A stretch of 64,000 nucleotides of DNA. Origin: an uncultured Parvularculaceae bacterium (GTDB lineage: Bacteria > Pseudomonadota > Alphaproteobacteria > Caulobacterales > Parvularculaceae). The stretch is taken from contig CAJXLJ010000010.1 in assembly GCA_913055785.1 (NCBI GenBank), forward strand, positions 1 through 64,000, in the 5' to 3' direction. Positions 7,839 to 16,483 of this stretch are shown here, one piece after another (position 1 is the stretch's first letter; each line of letters opens with the position of its first letter). The notes beneath the pieces are model-generated. The model was given only the letters and a program-made list of their open reading frames with translations. It made no database searches and was not told the origin of the DNA. The position numbers and the translations under genes were made by a program.

Positions 7839-8130
7839 ATAACCAACGCCGCGCGATGGCGGGCTCTGGTTCCTGGCCCGGCCGCCATGTTTGGCGGCGC
7901 TTGTTCTTGCCGGACCTGCGCGAGGCGCGGACCCTGAAAGGCGCTTCCTATAACGACGCTTCGGCGCTTGCGCAACGGCGAAATTGCGCCGCCGGGGCGG
8001 CGCGGCGATTTTACCCGCGCGGCCCATTGCATGCTGGGAAGGAAAGCGCTATTTCCGCGCTCCCGGCGGCTGCTCGAGGGCGCTGTCCTTGATCGCGCCG
8101 GCATCCAAAATCGGCGGGATTTCACGCTGT
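7839..8130. other. spacer between divergent tRNA genes
   Basis: Just under 300 bases separate the 5' ends of tRNA-Pro and tRNA-Gln, so both promoters should be here. The sequence is GC-rich with several runs of alternating G and C. I see no clear -35/-10 pair, gene or integration site. Confidence 0.35.
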
Positions 8131-8205
8131 TGGGGCGTCGCCAAGTGGTAAGGCATCGGTTTTTGGTACCGACATTCCCAGGTTCGAATCCTGGCGCCCC
8201 AGCCA
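8131..8205 (+). tRNA. tRNA-Gln, anticodon UUG
   Basis: TGGGGCG pairs with CGCCCCA in the acceptor stem, followed by discriminator G and an encoded CCA. The anticodon stem TCGGT/ACCGA encloses TTTTGGT, giving anticodon TTG (codons CAA and CAG). The T arm CCAGG-TTCGAAT-CCTGG is intact. The total is 75 bases. Confidence 0.96.
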
Positions 8206-8631
8206 TTCTTCCCGTGATTTCACGTATCCGTGTGAACCCGATATTCGTCTTGCCCGGGGGCGCCCGTCCGGGACAAATTAACCTTTAGTATAATCTTTCG
8301 TTGCAAGTGCGTATTGGTGTTGTTACAAACTAACGAGGGGCGCCGCTCTGCGCGGCTTTGAGGGATATAAAGATTGCGGCGCAAATCTTTGAAAAGAGCG
8401 TATTTGACACCGTCGTCAAAACGCCGTTTCAATATCGTCGCAAAAAGGTGGTTTAATGCGGTTAGCGCCCGGACAGGCGCCGCATGCAGGGGATTTTGAC
8501 GGGGTGACAGTTGTTACGAAAAACCAGGCTACGCTCGCCCCGCGTCCGGACTTCAGGCGCGTCGGCGCGTCGTATCTAGTCGGCGTTCGCGCCGGATTAA
8601 TCAGCCGTATCATTCGGTAGGTGAGGCAAAT
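8206..8631 (+). promoter_or_regulatory. leader region of the Ton operon
   Basis: This long gap between tRNA-Gln and the DUF3450 gene holds no credible gene. At 8403-8420 TTTGAC and GTCAAA form an inverted repeat around six bases, and TTGACA at 8404-8409 inside it could be a -35 box, though the -10 is not clear. A second AT-rich patch lies at 8276-8335. Ton-system genes in related bacteria are often iron-regulated, but I could not find a convincing Fur or RirA box. Confidence 0.35.
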
Positions 8632-9399
8632 ATGAAAAGAGCAGCGATTTTAGGATCAACAGCGGCCGTGCTCGCGTTTTTGAGCGCGCCGGCCCACGCG
8701 CAGTTCAAGGACGCGCTGGGCGTCAGCGATCAGACCGCCAAGGATACAGCGACATCCCAGCAGCGGATCGACCAGCTTGACGATCAGACCGCGCGTCTCC
8801 TCAACGATTATCGCGCGAACCTGAAGCAGCTCGAAGCAGCCAAGCGCTACAACACGTCGCTGCGCACCAATATCGAGAACCAGGAAGCGGAAATCGAGCG
8901 CCTGACCGCCGACATCGACAATGTCGAAGGTCTCCAGCGCGCCATGCAGCCGCTGATGGAAGACATGGCCAATCGCTTCGGCGAGATTGTCAGCGCCGAC
9001 ATGCCGTTCCTCGAAGGCGAACGGTCGGCCCGCGCGGCGCGTCTGCAGAGCATTCTCAGCAACCCGTCAATGTCGGCGGCCCAGCGCTACCGCCTGATCG
9101 TCGAGGCCTATCAGATCGAAAACGAGTACGGCCGCACGATCGGTTATTACGAAGGCACGATCGGCGACGGCGAGGAAGCGCTCACCGGCGAATTCCTCCG
9201 TGTCGGCCGTATCGCGCTGATGTTTAAAACGCCGGACGACTCGGTTCTGAAAATCTACAACAAGTCGACCGGCGAATGGGAAGACCTGTCCAAAGGCTCC
9301 TATCTGCAGGACGTCAAGTTCGGCCTCAGAATGGCGAAAGAACAAACGGCGCCGGATATCTTCTTCGTACCGGTCAAACCTCCGGTAACGGCTCAGTAA
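8632..9399 (+). CDS. DUF3450 family periplasmic protein
   Basis: The 255-residue protein has a signal peptide ending AHA-QF near residue 23, then a long Gln/Glu/Ala-rich region from about residue 35 to 100 predicted to be coiled coil, and a C-terminal globular part (WEDLSKGSYLQDVKFGLRMA). That layout is the DUF3450 family, which regularly precedes TtpC-type ExbB genes in TonB2-like operons of marine bacteria. It probably sits in the periplasm and bridges the inner-membrane motor to the TonB complex. It is the first gene of a seven-gene same-strand run. Confidence 0.88.
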   Translation: MKRAAILGSTAAVLAFLSAPAHAQFKDALGVSDQTAKDTATSQQRIDQLDDQTARLLNDYRANLKQLEAAKRYNTSLRTNIENQEAEIERLTADIDNVEGLQRAMQPLMEDMANRFGEIVSADMPFLEGERSARAARLQSILSNPSMSAAQRYRLIVEAYQIENEYGRTIGYYEGTIGDGEEALTGEFLRVGRIALMFKTPDDSVLKIYNKSTGEWEDLSKGSYLQDVKFGLRMAKEQTAPDIFFVPVKPPVTAQ

Positions 9400-9428
9400 C
9401 GGCGACGATGGCGAAGGGAAATCAAGTC

Positions 9429-10802
9429 ATGAACGTTTTCAAACTTGCAGGTCTTTCTCTGGTTGCCGGCGTTGCGGCCATGAGTGTTGACTTTTCAAAC
9501 GGCGATTTAACCACCGGCGCTTACGCGCAGGCGGTGACGCTCGATCAGGTGCTGCAGGCGGTTCGCCGCGAACGCACCGAGGTCTCGGCGGAAAACCAGG
9601 AGCGCGAGCGGCAGTTTCTCGCCCAGCGCAACCAGCAACAGTCGGCGCTGAACCAGGTCAAGGCCGAGGTCGCGCGCGAAGAAGCGGAATCGACCCGCCT
9701 TGAAGGCATCGTCGAGGCCAATCAGGAAGAGATCGCCAAGCTCGATGCGCAACTCGCTGACAAGCAGGGTGAATTCCAGGAGCTGTTCGGCGCGGCGCGT
9801 TCCGCAGCGGCGGACCTCAACAAGCAGCTTGAACTGTCGATCATCTCGACCCAGTTCCCGGGCCGCGGCGAAACGCTTAACGAACTCGCCACGACCGAAA
9901 AGCTGCCGAGCGAGGACCAGCTCCGCGATCTCTGGGAAATCATGATCCAGCAGATCTCCGAACAGTCCAAGACCGTCACCTATACGACGGATGTTGTTCA
10001 GGCGAACGGTGAAAAGACCCAGGAAGCGGTCACCCGGATCGGTCCTTATGTGGCTTTCGCCAACGGCAAATATCTTGAGCTCAGAGGCGACAATCTGCAG
10101 TTCCTCGCCCGTCAGCCCGCCGGCGACATAACCGGCGCGGCGAGCCGTGTTGCGAGCGCTTCCGGCGACAACTGGGTGCGCGGCGCGATCGACCCGTCTC
10201 TCGGCACGCTGCTTTCCCTGGTGGTTGAAACGCCGACGGTTGTCGAGCGGATCAATCAGGGCCGCTTCATCGGTAAGGTGATCCTTGTGGCCGCGGCGCT
10301 CGGCGTTGTTCTCGGCATCTACAAGTGGGTGACCCTGACGATGACCGCCGGCGCAGTGCGCAGTCAGGTGCGGCGCAAGAAACCGTCGAAGGCGAACCCG
10401 CTGGGCCGCGTCATGCTGGCTTATGAAGCAACATCCTCGAACAATGTGGAAACGGTCGCGCTCAAACTCGACGACGCCATCCTCAAGGAGGTGCCGAAGC
10501 TCGAGGGCGGTCTCAATCTCATCAAGGTGCTTGCCGCCGTCGCGCCGCTGCTAGGCCTTCTCGGTACGGTTATCGGCATGATCAACACCTTCCAGGCGAT
10601 CACGCTGTTCGGCACCGGCGACCCGCAGATCATGGCCTCGGGTATTTCCGAAGCGCTGGTCACCACGGTGCTGGGCCTGATTGCGGCGATCCCGCTGCTC
10701 CTCCTTCACGCCTTTGCGTCAGGCGCGTCAAAACGCGTGTCGCAGATTCTGGAAGAGCAGGCGGCCGGCATCATCGCCGAGCACGCCGAGGGCGGCCGCT
10801 AG
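9429..10802 (+). CDS. ttpC: large MotA/TolQ/ExbB protein, TtpC-like
   Basis: The 457-residue protein starts with a signal-like segment (VAGVAAMSVDF). It continues as a Gln/Glu-rich coiled coil through about residue 120 and a periplasmic domain to about 280, and then has three membrane segments near 281-305, 363-385 and 405-430. The last part is a MotA/TolQ/ExbB proton-channel domain with VAPLLGLLGTVIGMINTF. This extended ExbB is the hallmark of TtpC from Vibrio-type TonB2 systems, which add a coiled-coil periplasmic domain to the motor. The ATG at 9429 is chosen because the upstream extension overlaps the DUF3450 gene. Confidence 0.88.
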   Translation: MNVFKLAGLSLVAGVAAMSVDFSNGDLTTGAYAQAVTLDQVLQAVRRERTEVSAENQERERQFLAQRNQQQSALNQVKAEVAREEAESTRLEGIVEANQEEIAKLDAQLADKQGEFQELFGAARSAAADLNKQLELSIISTQFPGRGETLNELATTEKLPSEDQLRDLWEIMIQQISEQSKTVTYTTDVVQANGEKTQEAVTRIGPYVAFANGKYLELRGDNLQFLARQPAGDITGAASRVASASGDNWVRGAIDPSLGTLLSLVVETPTVVERINQGRFIGKVILVAAALGVVLGIYKWVTLTMTAGAVRSQVRRKKPSKANPLGRVMLAYEATSSNNVETVALKLDDAILKEVPKLEGGLNLIKVLAAVAPLLGLLGTVIGMINTFQAITLFGTGDPQIMASGISEALVTTVLGLIAAIPLLLLHAFASGASKRVSQILEEQAAGIIAEHAEGGR

Positions 10803-10826
10803 GCCGGTTGGAAAGGATCTCGAGAA

Positions 10827-11360
10827 ATGCTCGAGTTTTTAAACCCGACGATCGCATGGGATGCGTTGAACGATTTCCTCAATGCCGGCGGATTCGTTCT
10901 TCGCGCCATCATGGTCGTCACCTTCTTCATGTGGGCGTTGATCGTCGAACGCATGATGTACTGGTCAGGCGCCCATTCTGGCGTCGCCAAACGGGCGCAA
11001 CGCGCCTGGGCGGCGCGCAGCGATCATCAATCGTGGTACGCCCATGCGGTCCGCGAGAAGCTGATTTCCGAAGCGATGCTTGAAGCCTCGCGCTTCAACA
11101 ACGTCATCCGCGCGCTGGTTGCGGTGACGCCGCTTCTGGGTCTGCTCGGCACCGTGACCGGCATGGTGCAGGTGTTCGACGTCATGGCCGTCACCGGCTC
11201 GTCGAACGCACGCCTGATGGCGGCCGGCATTTCGAAAGCGACGATCCCGACCATGGCTGGTCTCGTCGCATCGCTCTCGGGGCTGATTTTCATCAACACG
11301 TTCGACAGAAACGTTCAGAAAGCGTCTCACCGCATCTCTGACGATCTGCTGATAGGGTAG
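10827..11360 (+). CDS. exbB: ExbB/TolQ-type proton channel protein
   Basis: The 177-residue protein is a short MotA/TolQ/ExbB subunit. Its first membrane segment is near residues 24-45 (IMVVTFFMWALIVERMMYW), followed by a cytoplasmic loop and two membrane segments with TPLLGLLGTVTGMVQVF and ISKATIPTMAGLVASLSGL. It lies 24 bases after the TtpC-like gene, with AAAGGATCTCGAG before the ATG. In TonB2 systems this small ExbB forms the pentameric proton channel with ExbD, while the larger TtpC-like subunit has an additional role. Confidence 0.9.
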   Translation: MLEFLNPTIAWDALNDFLNAGGFVLRAIMVVTFFMWALIVERMMYWSGAHSGVAKRAQRAWAARSDHQSWYAHAVREKLISEAMLEASRFNNVIRALVAVTPLLGLLGTVTGMVQVFDVMAVTGSSNARLMAAGISKATIPTMAGLVASLSGLIFINTFDRNVQKASHRISDDLLIG

Positions 11361-11366
11361 TAGTCC

Positions 11367-11780
11367 ATGAGAAAAAGAGCGACACATACAGGCGATGAAG
11401 CGGATGTGAACATCACGCCGCTTCTCGACATCGTCTTTATCCTGCTCATCTTCTTCATCGTGACAGCGACATTCCTGCGCGAGAGAGGGATCAATGTTCA
11501 GACGCCGGAAGATAATCCGGACCCGCCTGATATCGCCGTGGCCGCGCTGGTCCTGGCGGTGCAGGAAGACGGTTTCGTGCGCGTCAACGGCGTGCGCGTC
11601 ATCGATCCGGGTTCGGTGAAACCGGTGGTGCAGGAATATATGGCCCGCGAGCCGAACGGCTCGGTGCTGGTCAGCGCCGCAGCGGAATCGGAATCGGGCG
11701 TCGCCGTGCAGGTGATGGACCAGGCGCAGGACGGCGGCGCGAGGGGGCGTATCTCTCTGACGCTCCAGAAAGAACAATAG
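11367..11780 (+). CDS. exbD: ExbD family protein 1
   Basis: The 137-residue protein has the ExbD/TolR layout: a short cytoplasmic N terminus, the motif DVNITPLLDIVFILLIFFIV containing the membrane Asp that carries protons, and a periplasmic domain. It starts six bases after the exbB stop. A second ExbD gene follows 62 bases later. The two share the membrane segment but differ in the periplasmic domain, which has an Asp/Pro-rich stretch (ETPEDNPDPPD-like) after the membrane segment here. Confidence 0.92.
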   Translation: MRKRATHTGDEADVNITPLLDIVFILLIFFIVTATFLRERGINVQTPEDNPDPPDIAVAALVLAVQEDGFVRVNGVRVIDPGSVKPVVQEYMAREPNGSVLVSAAAESESGVAVQVMDQAQDGGARGRISLTLQKEQ

Positions 11781-11842
11781 CGGCGGCGCGTTACCGCGCG
11801 CAGCCGTATCGACAATGTTTTGTTTGAAGACGGACTATTGAA

Positions 11843-12253
11843 ATGGCCAGACGCAGCAGTTTTCAGAATTCCGGCGGAGATGACGAAGACGTCAACGTGA
11901 CGCCGTTGCTCGACATTGTCTTCATCATGCTGATTTTCTTCATCGTGACGTCGACTTTCGTCAAGGAGCCCGGCGTCGACATCATGCGGCCCGAGGCGGT
12001 CACCGCTGAAGAGAAGAAGCTGGCCTCGATCATTGTCGCGATCGCCGCTGACGACAAAATCTGGATCAACAAGGAAGAAGTGAGTCTCGATGAAGTGCGG
12101 GCCGTCGTCGAGCAGCTTCGCCGTGAAAACCCCAAGGGTACGGCGGTTGTGCAGGCGGACGCCAAGTCGAAATCGCGGCTGCTCGTCGAAGTCGTCAATC
12201 AGATCCGCGCGACAGGATTGACCGACGTCGCCGTCTCGACGGAACGGGTTTAG
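11843..12253 (+). CDS. exbD: ExbD family protein 2
   Basis: The 136-residue protein repeats the ExbD pattern with DEDVNVTPLLDIVFIMLIFF, again holding the proton-carrying Asp, followed by TSTFVKEPGVDIMRPE, the segment found in most ExbD proteins. Its periplasmic domain (KIWINKEEVSLDEVRAVVEQL) is closer to canonical ExbD than that of the gene before it. Two ExbD genes in one operon suggest a heterodimeric rod in the motor, as in some marine TonB2-type systems. Confidence 0.92.
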   Translation: MARRSSFQNSGGDDEDVNVTPLLDIVFIMLIFFIVTSTFVKEPGVDIMRPEAVTAEEKKLASIIVAIAADDKIWINKEEVSLDEVRAVVEQLRRENPKGTAVVQADAKSKSRLLVEVVNQIRATGLTDVAVSTERV

Positions 12254-12265
12254 GGAGCAGCGATC

Positions 12266-12868
12266 ATGGGATCTTTTGTTCGGCTTATCTTGGGCGTTCC
12301 GGTCGGCGTCGGCGTGACGGTGCTTCTTTTCCTGTTCATGGCCGCGATGATCAAACAGGATGTGCGCCTCGATGAGGAAAAGGCCGCGGTCAATATCGAC
12401 ATCACCGCGAAGATCGAAGACACCGACCTCGCCAACCAGGCGAACAACATCAAGCGGCCGACGCTCGATGCGCCGCCGCCGCCGCCGCCGGCTGTAAACG
12501 ACCCGTCGAACCGGCCCAACCTCGAAGGCGCCGCCGTCGAGATTCCGCAAATCGACGCCAACCTGTCGGTCGGATCGGGCTTCAACCCGGATCGCGATGC
12601 GCAGCCGCTGGTCAGGATCCAGGACGCTTATCCCGAGCGCTGCATGGCGCGAGCGAAGAATTCCGAAAGCGTCACCGTGCAGTTTGACGTGACGCCGGAA
12701 GGCACCACCACCAATGTTCAGGTGATCGACTCCACTAATCGCTGCTTCGACCGCACGGTTATCCGCTCGGTCGGGCGCTGGAAATATCAGCCTAAAATCG
12801 TCGACAACCAGCCGCAATGGCGGCGGGGCGTCGTGACCACGATCACTTATGTTCTTGAAGACGGTTGA
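12266..12868 (+). CDS. tonB: TonB family energy transducer
   Basis: The 200-residue protein has one membrane anchor (residues 9-28, GVGVTVLLFLFMAAMI), a periplasmic linker with only a short Pro run (DAPPPPPPAVNDP), and a TonB C-terminal domain: YPERCMARAKNSESVTVQFD, then VIDSTNRCFDRTVIRSVGRW and KYQP. It is shorter than E. coli TonB and lacks a long Pro/Lys region, as is normal for TonB2-type proteins. Two cysteines in the C-terminal domain may form a disulfide. It starts 12 bases after exbD. Confidence 0.9.
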   Translation: MGSFVRLILGVPVGVGVTVLLFLFMAAMIKQDVRLDEEKAAVNIDITAKIEDTDLANQANNIKRPTLDAPPPPPPAVNDPSNRPNLEGAAVEIPQIDANLSVGSGFNPDRDAQPLVRIQDAYPERCMARAKNSESVTVQFDVTPEGTTTNVQVIDSTNRCFDRTVIRSVGRWKYQPKIVDNQPQWRRGVVTTITYVLEDG

Positions 12869-12945
12869 TCGCTGGTTTTGAGGGGCGCCGGGGTGCGTGT
12901 TTCTCATGGGGCAACAGGGCTTTTAGAATTGTGTAAGGCGAGAAC

Positions 12946-14520
12946 ATGATTGAGAAACGCTGGAAAAAGATGAAACCCTTTCTGTCCGCCTGCGTCGCCG
13001 CGGTGGCGATCACCGCCGCCGTTGCGCCGTCTGCGGCCGTTGCGCAGCAATGCGCCGATGACAGCGGCCCTTCCAAGACGCTGACGCCCGCCGTCGCGAA
13101 GGTGCTGCAAACTGTTTATGAACAGGTTCAGGCCGACCAGTATCCGGCGGCGCTTGCCGAACTCAATCAGTTGATCGCCAATCGCGGCGATTCCATGCCG
13201 GCCTTCGACAAGGCCACGGCTTATGAAATGCGCGGCTCCATCAAGGCTAACCAGGAAGACTACCGCGGCGCGCAAAGGGATTTCCAGACAGCCCTCAATC
13301 TCAATGCCTTGCCGGCGGCCCGCAACAACAATCTGCGCTATTACATCGCGCAGCTGAGCGTGCAGCTTGAAGACTATCAGTCGGCGATCCGCGGGCTCAA
13401 TGAATGGATCAATAATTCGAAAGCCTGCGGGGAAACCGTCGACTGGAACGCCTATTACCTGCTGGCTGCTTCCTATGTGCAGATTCAGCCGCCGAATTAC
13501 CGGGCGGCGATGTCGCCGGCCGAACAGGCGATCGCCGTCGCGCCGGAACCGAAAAAGGGCGCTTACGATCTCCTCAACCTGGTTTACTCCGAGCTCAAGG
13601 AGACAGCCAAGCGGACGGTGATCCTTGAGAAGATGATCGGCTACTGGCCGGCCGAGAAGGGTTACTGGAAGCAGCTTTCCGCGCTTTACGCAGAACAGCA
13701 GCGCGACCGCGACGCCTTCACGGTGCTGGAAGTCGCTTACCGCGCCGGGCTTCTGTCGGAAGAAGCCGAGATCACGTCGCTCGCCCAGTATTATTCCTTC
13801 TTCAACAATCCCTATCGCGGCGCCAAGCTGCTCGAGCGGGAGATGAATGCGGGCAACGTCAAGCGCAATCAGAAGAACCTGATCTTGTTATCGCAGCTCT
13901 GGAGCCAGGCGCGCGAACACAAGAAATCGATCCCGATCCTTCGTGAAGCGGCGCAAAATTCGAACGACGGCGAACTCTATTACCGCCTCGGCATGGTGCT
14001 GCTTGCGGATGAACAGTACAGGGCGGCGGAAACGGCGTTGCGCAGCGCGGTCAACCGCGGCGGCATGGACCGCAAGGACACCGGCGACGCCTATCTCCTT
14101 CTGGGAACCGCAATTTTCAGCCAGGCCGGGCCGGACGACACGGCGCTGTGGGCCAGGGCTCGCGAAGCATTCGTCAGCGCCCAGCGTTACGAAACCTCGC
14201 GCTTGAGAGCGTCGCAGTGGATTGAATATATCGACGCCGTCGCTGACACTTATGACCGGCAGAAAAAGCTTGAGATCATTCAGGCCAAGCAGCGCTGCCA
14301 GGCGGAACTCGACCGGATCGAGCGCGATCAGCGTATTCGCGATCTGCAAAACCGCGGCGCTACCCCGGAAGAGCAGAAATTCGAAGCCGATACGCATAAG
14401 CGCTGCGACCCGATTCTCGGGATCGGCGACAGCGCGCCGGCGGCGGAGGACGCTGCGGGCGACGATGCAGCAGCCGGCGATGACGCGAATGTCGAAGGCG
14501 AAGACGGCGAAGAAGAATAA
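12946..14520 (+). CDS. TPR protein of the Ton operon
   Basis: The 524-residue protein starts behind AAGGCGAG and has a signal peptide cleaved near AVAQQ (residue 35), so it is periplasmic. The mature part is built of helical repeats: TPR-like units such as ALAELNQLIANRGDS, AYEMRGSIKANQEDYRGAQ, ELYYRLGMVLLADEQYRAAE and AYLLLGTAIF cover residues 50 to 440. The last 35 residues are strongly acidic (Asp/Glu/Ala). TPR genes end many DUF3450/TtpC operons and their products are thought to help the Ton complex contact outer-membrane receptors. A strong terminator follows. Confidence 0.88.
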   Translation: MIEKRWKKMKPFLSACVAAVAITAAVAPSAAVAQQCADDSGPSKTLTPAVAKVLQTVYEQVQADQYPAALAELNQLIANRGDSMPAFDKATAYEMRGSIKANQEDYRGAQRDFQTALNLNALPAARNNNLRYYIAQLSVQLEDYQSAIRGLNEWINNSKACGETVDWNAYYLLAASYVQIQPPNYRAAMSPAEQAIAVAPEPKKGAYDLLNLVYSELKETAKRTVILEKMIGYWPAEKGYWKQLSALYAEQQRDRDAFTVLEVAYRAGLLSEEAEITSLAQYYSFFNNPYRGAKLLEREMNAGNVKRNQKNLILLSQLWSQAREHKKSIPILREAAQNSNDGELYYRLGMVLLADEQYRAAETALRSAVNRGGMDRKDTGDAYLLLGTAIFSQAGPDDTALWARAREAFVSAQRYETSRLRASQWIEYIDAVADTYDRQKKLEIIQAKQRCQAELDRIERDQRIRDLQNRGATPEEQKFEADTHKRCDPILGIGDSAPAAEDAAGDDAAAGDDANVEGEDGEEE

Positions 14521-14549
14521 TCGCCGCCGTACGCGCGCACCCGACCATC

Positions 14550-14581
14550 AAAAAAGGCGGCTCTTCAGAGCCGCCTTTTTT
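14550..14581. terminator. bidirectional terminator
   Basis: AAAAAAGGCGGCTC, loop TTCA, and GAGCCGCCTTTTTT form a perfect 14-base-pair hairpin with a T run on either strand. It lies between the convergent Ton operon and the small lipoprotein gene and can stop both. Confidence 0.95.
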
Positions 14582-14641
14582 GTTCCGGAAAGATGTTCCA
14601 GCAGGCGCAGGCGCGTCGCCTGAACTCTCCTGGATCAGGTC

Positions 14642-14935
14642 TTAAAATTCGTTGCGCTCGCCAGTGATGCGCCCGCCGTCATTATCACGGGGCGTGCGAT
14701 CGCCGCATTCAAGATAGCCCTGGCGCCAGCCTGTGCGATAGGCGGGATCGTTGTCGAATGAGTAGGCGTCGCGCGTCATCTTGGTCGAGAAGCTCTTGTC
14801 CTCCTCGGTTCCGGTCGCGCAGCCGTCGCCATAACCCTGATGATAGCTCGGGCTTTCACGCATGGCTTGCATGTCGGCGGTGGAAGCGCAGCCGGCGAGA
14901 CCCGCAGCGGCGGCGAGAAGCGTTATACGAAGCAC
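14642..14935 (-). CDS. small lipoprotein
   Basis: The 97-residue protein is read from a GTG at 14935 with GAAAGGA at a good distance upstream. The frame is open further but without a signal sequence. It begins VLRITLLAAAAGLAGCAS, a lipoprotein signal with lipobox LAGC. The mature part is hydrophilic, rich in Gly, Asp and Tyr (HQGYGDGCATG, AYRTGWRQGYLECG), and holds two further cysteines. The repeated YxxGYxxGC-type words are common in small alphaproteobacterial lipoproteins. No function is known. Confidence 0.75.
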   Translation of the reverse strand: MLRITLLAAAAGLAGCASTADMQAMRESPSYHQGYGDGCATGTEEDKSFSTKMTRDAYSFDNDPAYRTGWRQGYLECGDRTPRDNDGGRITGERNEF

Positions 14936-15080
14936 GTGACAGGATCCTTTCTGCTCATATCCGGACCCTAGCAAAGCCGGACCCCGCCTGTCTTTGAAAA
15001 AGCCGCCCAAAAGTGAAATCCCCCGTTAACGGTGTTCCGGTTACAACGGTGCGGAATGAAAAACCCGATTTTGGGCGAAT

Positions 15081-16259
15081 ATGGCCGATTTTGATACAGC
15101 GACGGACGCGCCGCCGATTCCGGATGCGGAAACGATGTTGACCCCGATCACCAAGATCGGGACGACGCCGCGCGCCCAGATGGTGCGCAAGCTCGTTGAT
15201 GTTCTGGTCCTGCCGGCGGGACGGATTTCCGGCAATGAACGCGCCCTGACGGCGGATATTCTGCTTCAGGTTGTGGACAAGGTGGAAATCGACCTGCGCA
15301 TGGAGGTGGCGGGCCGCCTGGCGCGCGTGGCCGAAAGCCCGCCCGCGCTGTTGCGCATGCTGCTGCTCGATCAGCCGCCGGTCGCGGAAAAACTGCTTTG
15401 CGGCGCGGAAACCCTTCCCGAAGCGCTGCTGCTCGAAGCCGCCCAGCAAGGCGAGGCCGCCCATCGGCTGATGATCGCGCAGCGTCTCGACCTGACAACG
15501 TCTGTGGCGGACGCGCTCCTGAATTATGACGAGCCCGACGTCGCCAAGGCTGTTCTGAGACGCAATGACTGCATCCTGTCGCCGAACGCCGTCAACAAGC
15601 TTGTGGCCATGAGCGCGACGGTGACCGATCTGCAAAAGCTGCTGTTGCGGCGTCGCGAACTGGAGCCCGCGCACGGCTTCATGATGTTCTGGTGGGTCGA
15701 CGGCGAGCGCCGCCGGCGCATCCTTTCGCGCTTTGCGCTCGATCGCGGCGTTATTCAGGACGCGCTCGCCGATCTTTATCCGAAAGTGTTCCGGGGCGGC
15801 GGCAAACCCGATCCTTTCGTTAAGGATATCCTGATCCTGTGCGAACGCCGGCACCGGCCGCGCGATGAGGACGGCCAGCCGGTTTCGATGGACGTTATTT
15901 TGCGGACCATGCGCGCCGCCCGCCATTATCCGGCGCAGGAAATTGTGGATGCGGTCGGCGTCATCTCCGGCATTTCGCGCGAACTCGCCGCGCGCATCCT
16001 GCGCGATCCGGGGGGCGAGCCTTTCGCCGTCCTGTGCAAGAGCCTCGGGGTGAGCCGCGATAATTTCTTTGCGCTGTTTGAGGAAGACGGCGACGCCGGC
16101 GAGAATTCGCCCGAACAGGCGGAGTATCTCCTGGCGGTGTTCGACACCATGGCGCGTGACTTTTCCCGCGCGATCCTTCGGTATTGGGACTGGGATTCGA
16201 ACCCGCGCATCGCATCGATCACACGGTTGCTGGGGCTCGATACCGCGCCAGTTGAATAA
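15081..16259 (+). CDS. DUF2336 domain protein
   Basis: The 392-residue, largely helical protein matches the DUF2336 family, widespread in alphaproteobacteria. Typical parts are the early helix pair (KVEIDLRMEVAGRLARVAES), paired repeats such as LMIAQRLDLTTSVADALLNY and AKAVLRRNDCILS, and the C-terminal FAVLCKSLGVSRDNFFALFE. The fold is probably an alpha-solenoid like HEAT repeats. It has no catalytic motif. A second, more canonical member is encoded at 43.9-45.0 kb. The ParA gene begins 224 bases later on the same strand; whether the two are linked is not clear. Confidence 0.8.
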   Translation: MADFDTATDAPPIPDAETMLTPITKIGTTPRAQMVRKLVDVLVLPAGRISGNERALTADILLQVVDKVEIDLRMEVAGRLARVAESPPALLRMLLLDQPPVAEKLLCGAETLPEALLLEAAQQGEAAHRLMIAQRLDLTTSVADALLNYDEPDVAKAVLRRNDCILSPNAVNKLVAMSATVTDLQKLLLRRRELEPAHGFMMFWWVDGERRRRILSRFALDRGVIQDALADLYPKVFRGGGKPDPFVKDILILCERRHRPRDEDGQPVSMDVILRTMRAARHYPAQEIVDAVGVISGISRELAARILRDPGGEPFAVLCKSLGVSRDNFFALFEEDGDAGENSPEQAEYLLAVFDTMARDFSRAILRYWDWDSNPRIASITRLLGLDTAPVE

Positions 16260-16483
16260 AATTTTCCGCTTTAAGCCTCGTTTAATCGATTTGCGCCATA
16301 AGCGTCATGCGTCGGTCGCGGCCTTGCGTATCTAGGTTGCTTCCGGCGTCTTTTTTTAACAGCGATAACCGCTCGTCAATAATTTGAGCCAAATTTTCCC
16401 TGCGCTTCACGCCGTGCGTTAACACGCCTTGTGACAGAATGAACGTCGGACAAATCGTCTGACGCAAGTTTTCTGGAGGGCGC

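Noticed and set aside
7762-8205. Possible tRNA-linked integration site
   Set aside because: Both tRNAs are complete, and no integrase or direct repeat of a tRNA end is nearby.
12472-12495. Run of CCG triplets as a tandem repeat of interest
   Set aside because: It encodes the short Pro run of TonB and is normal for that protein.
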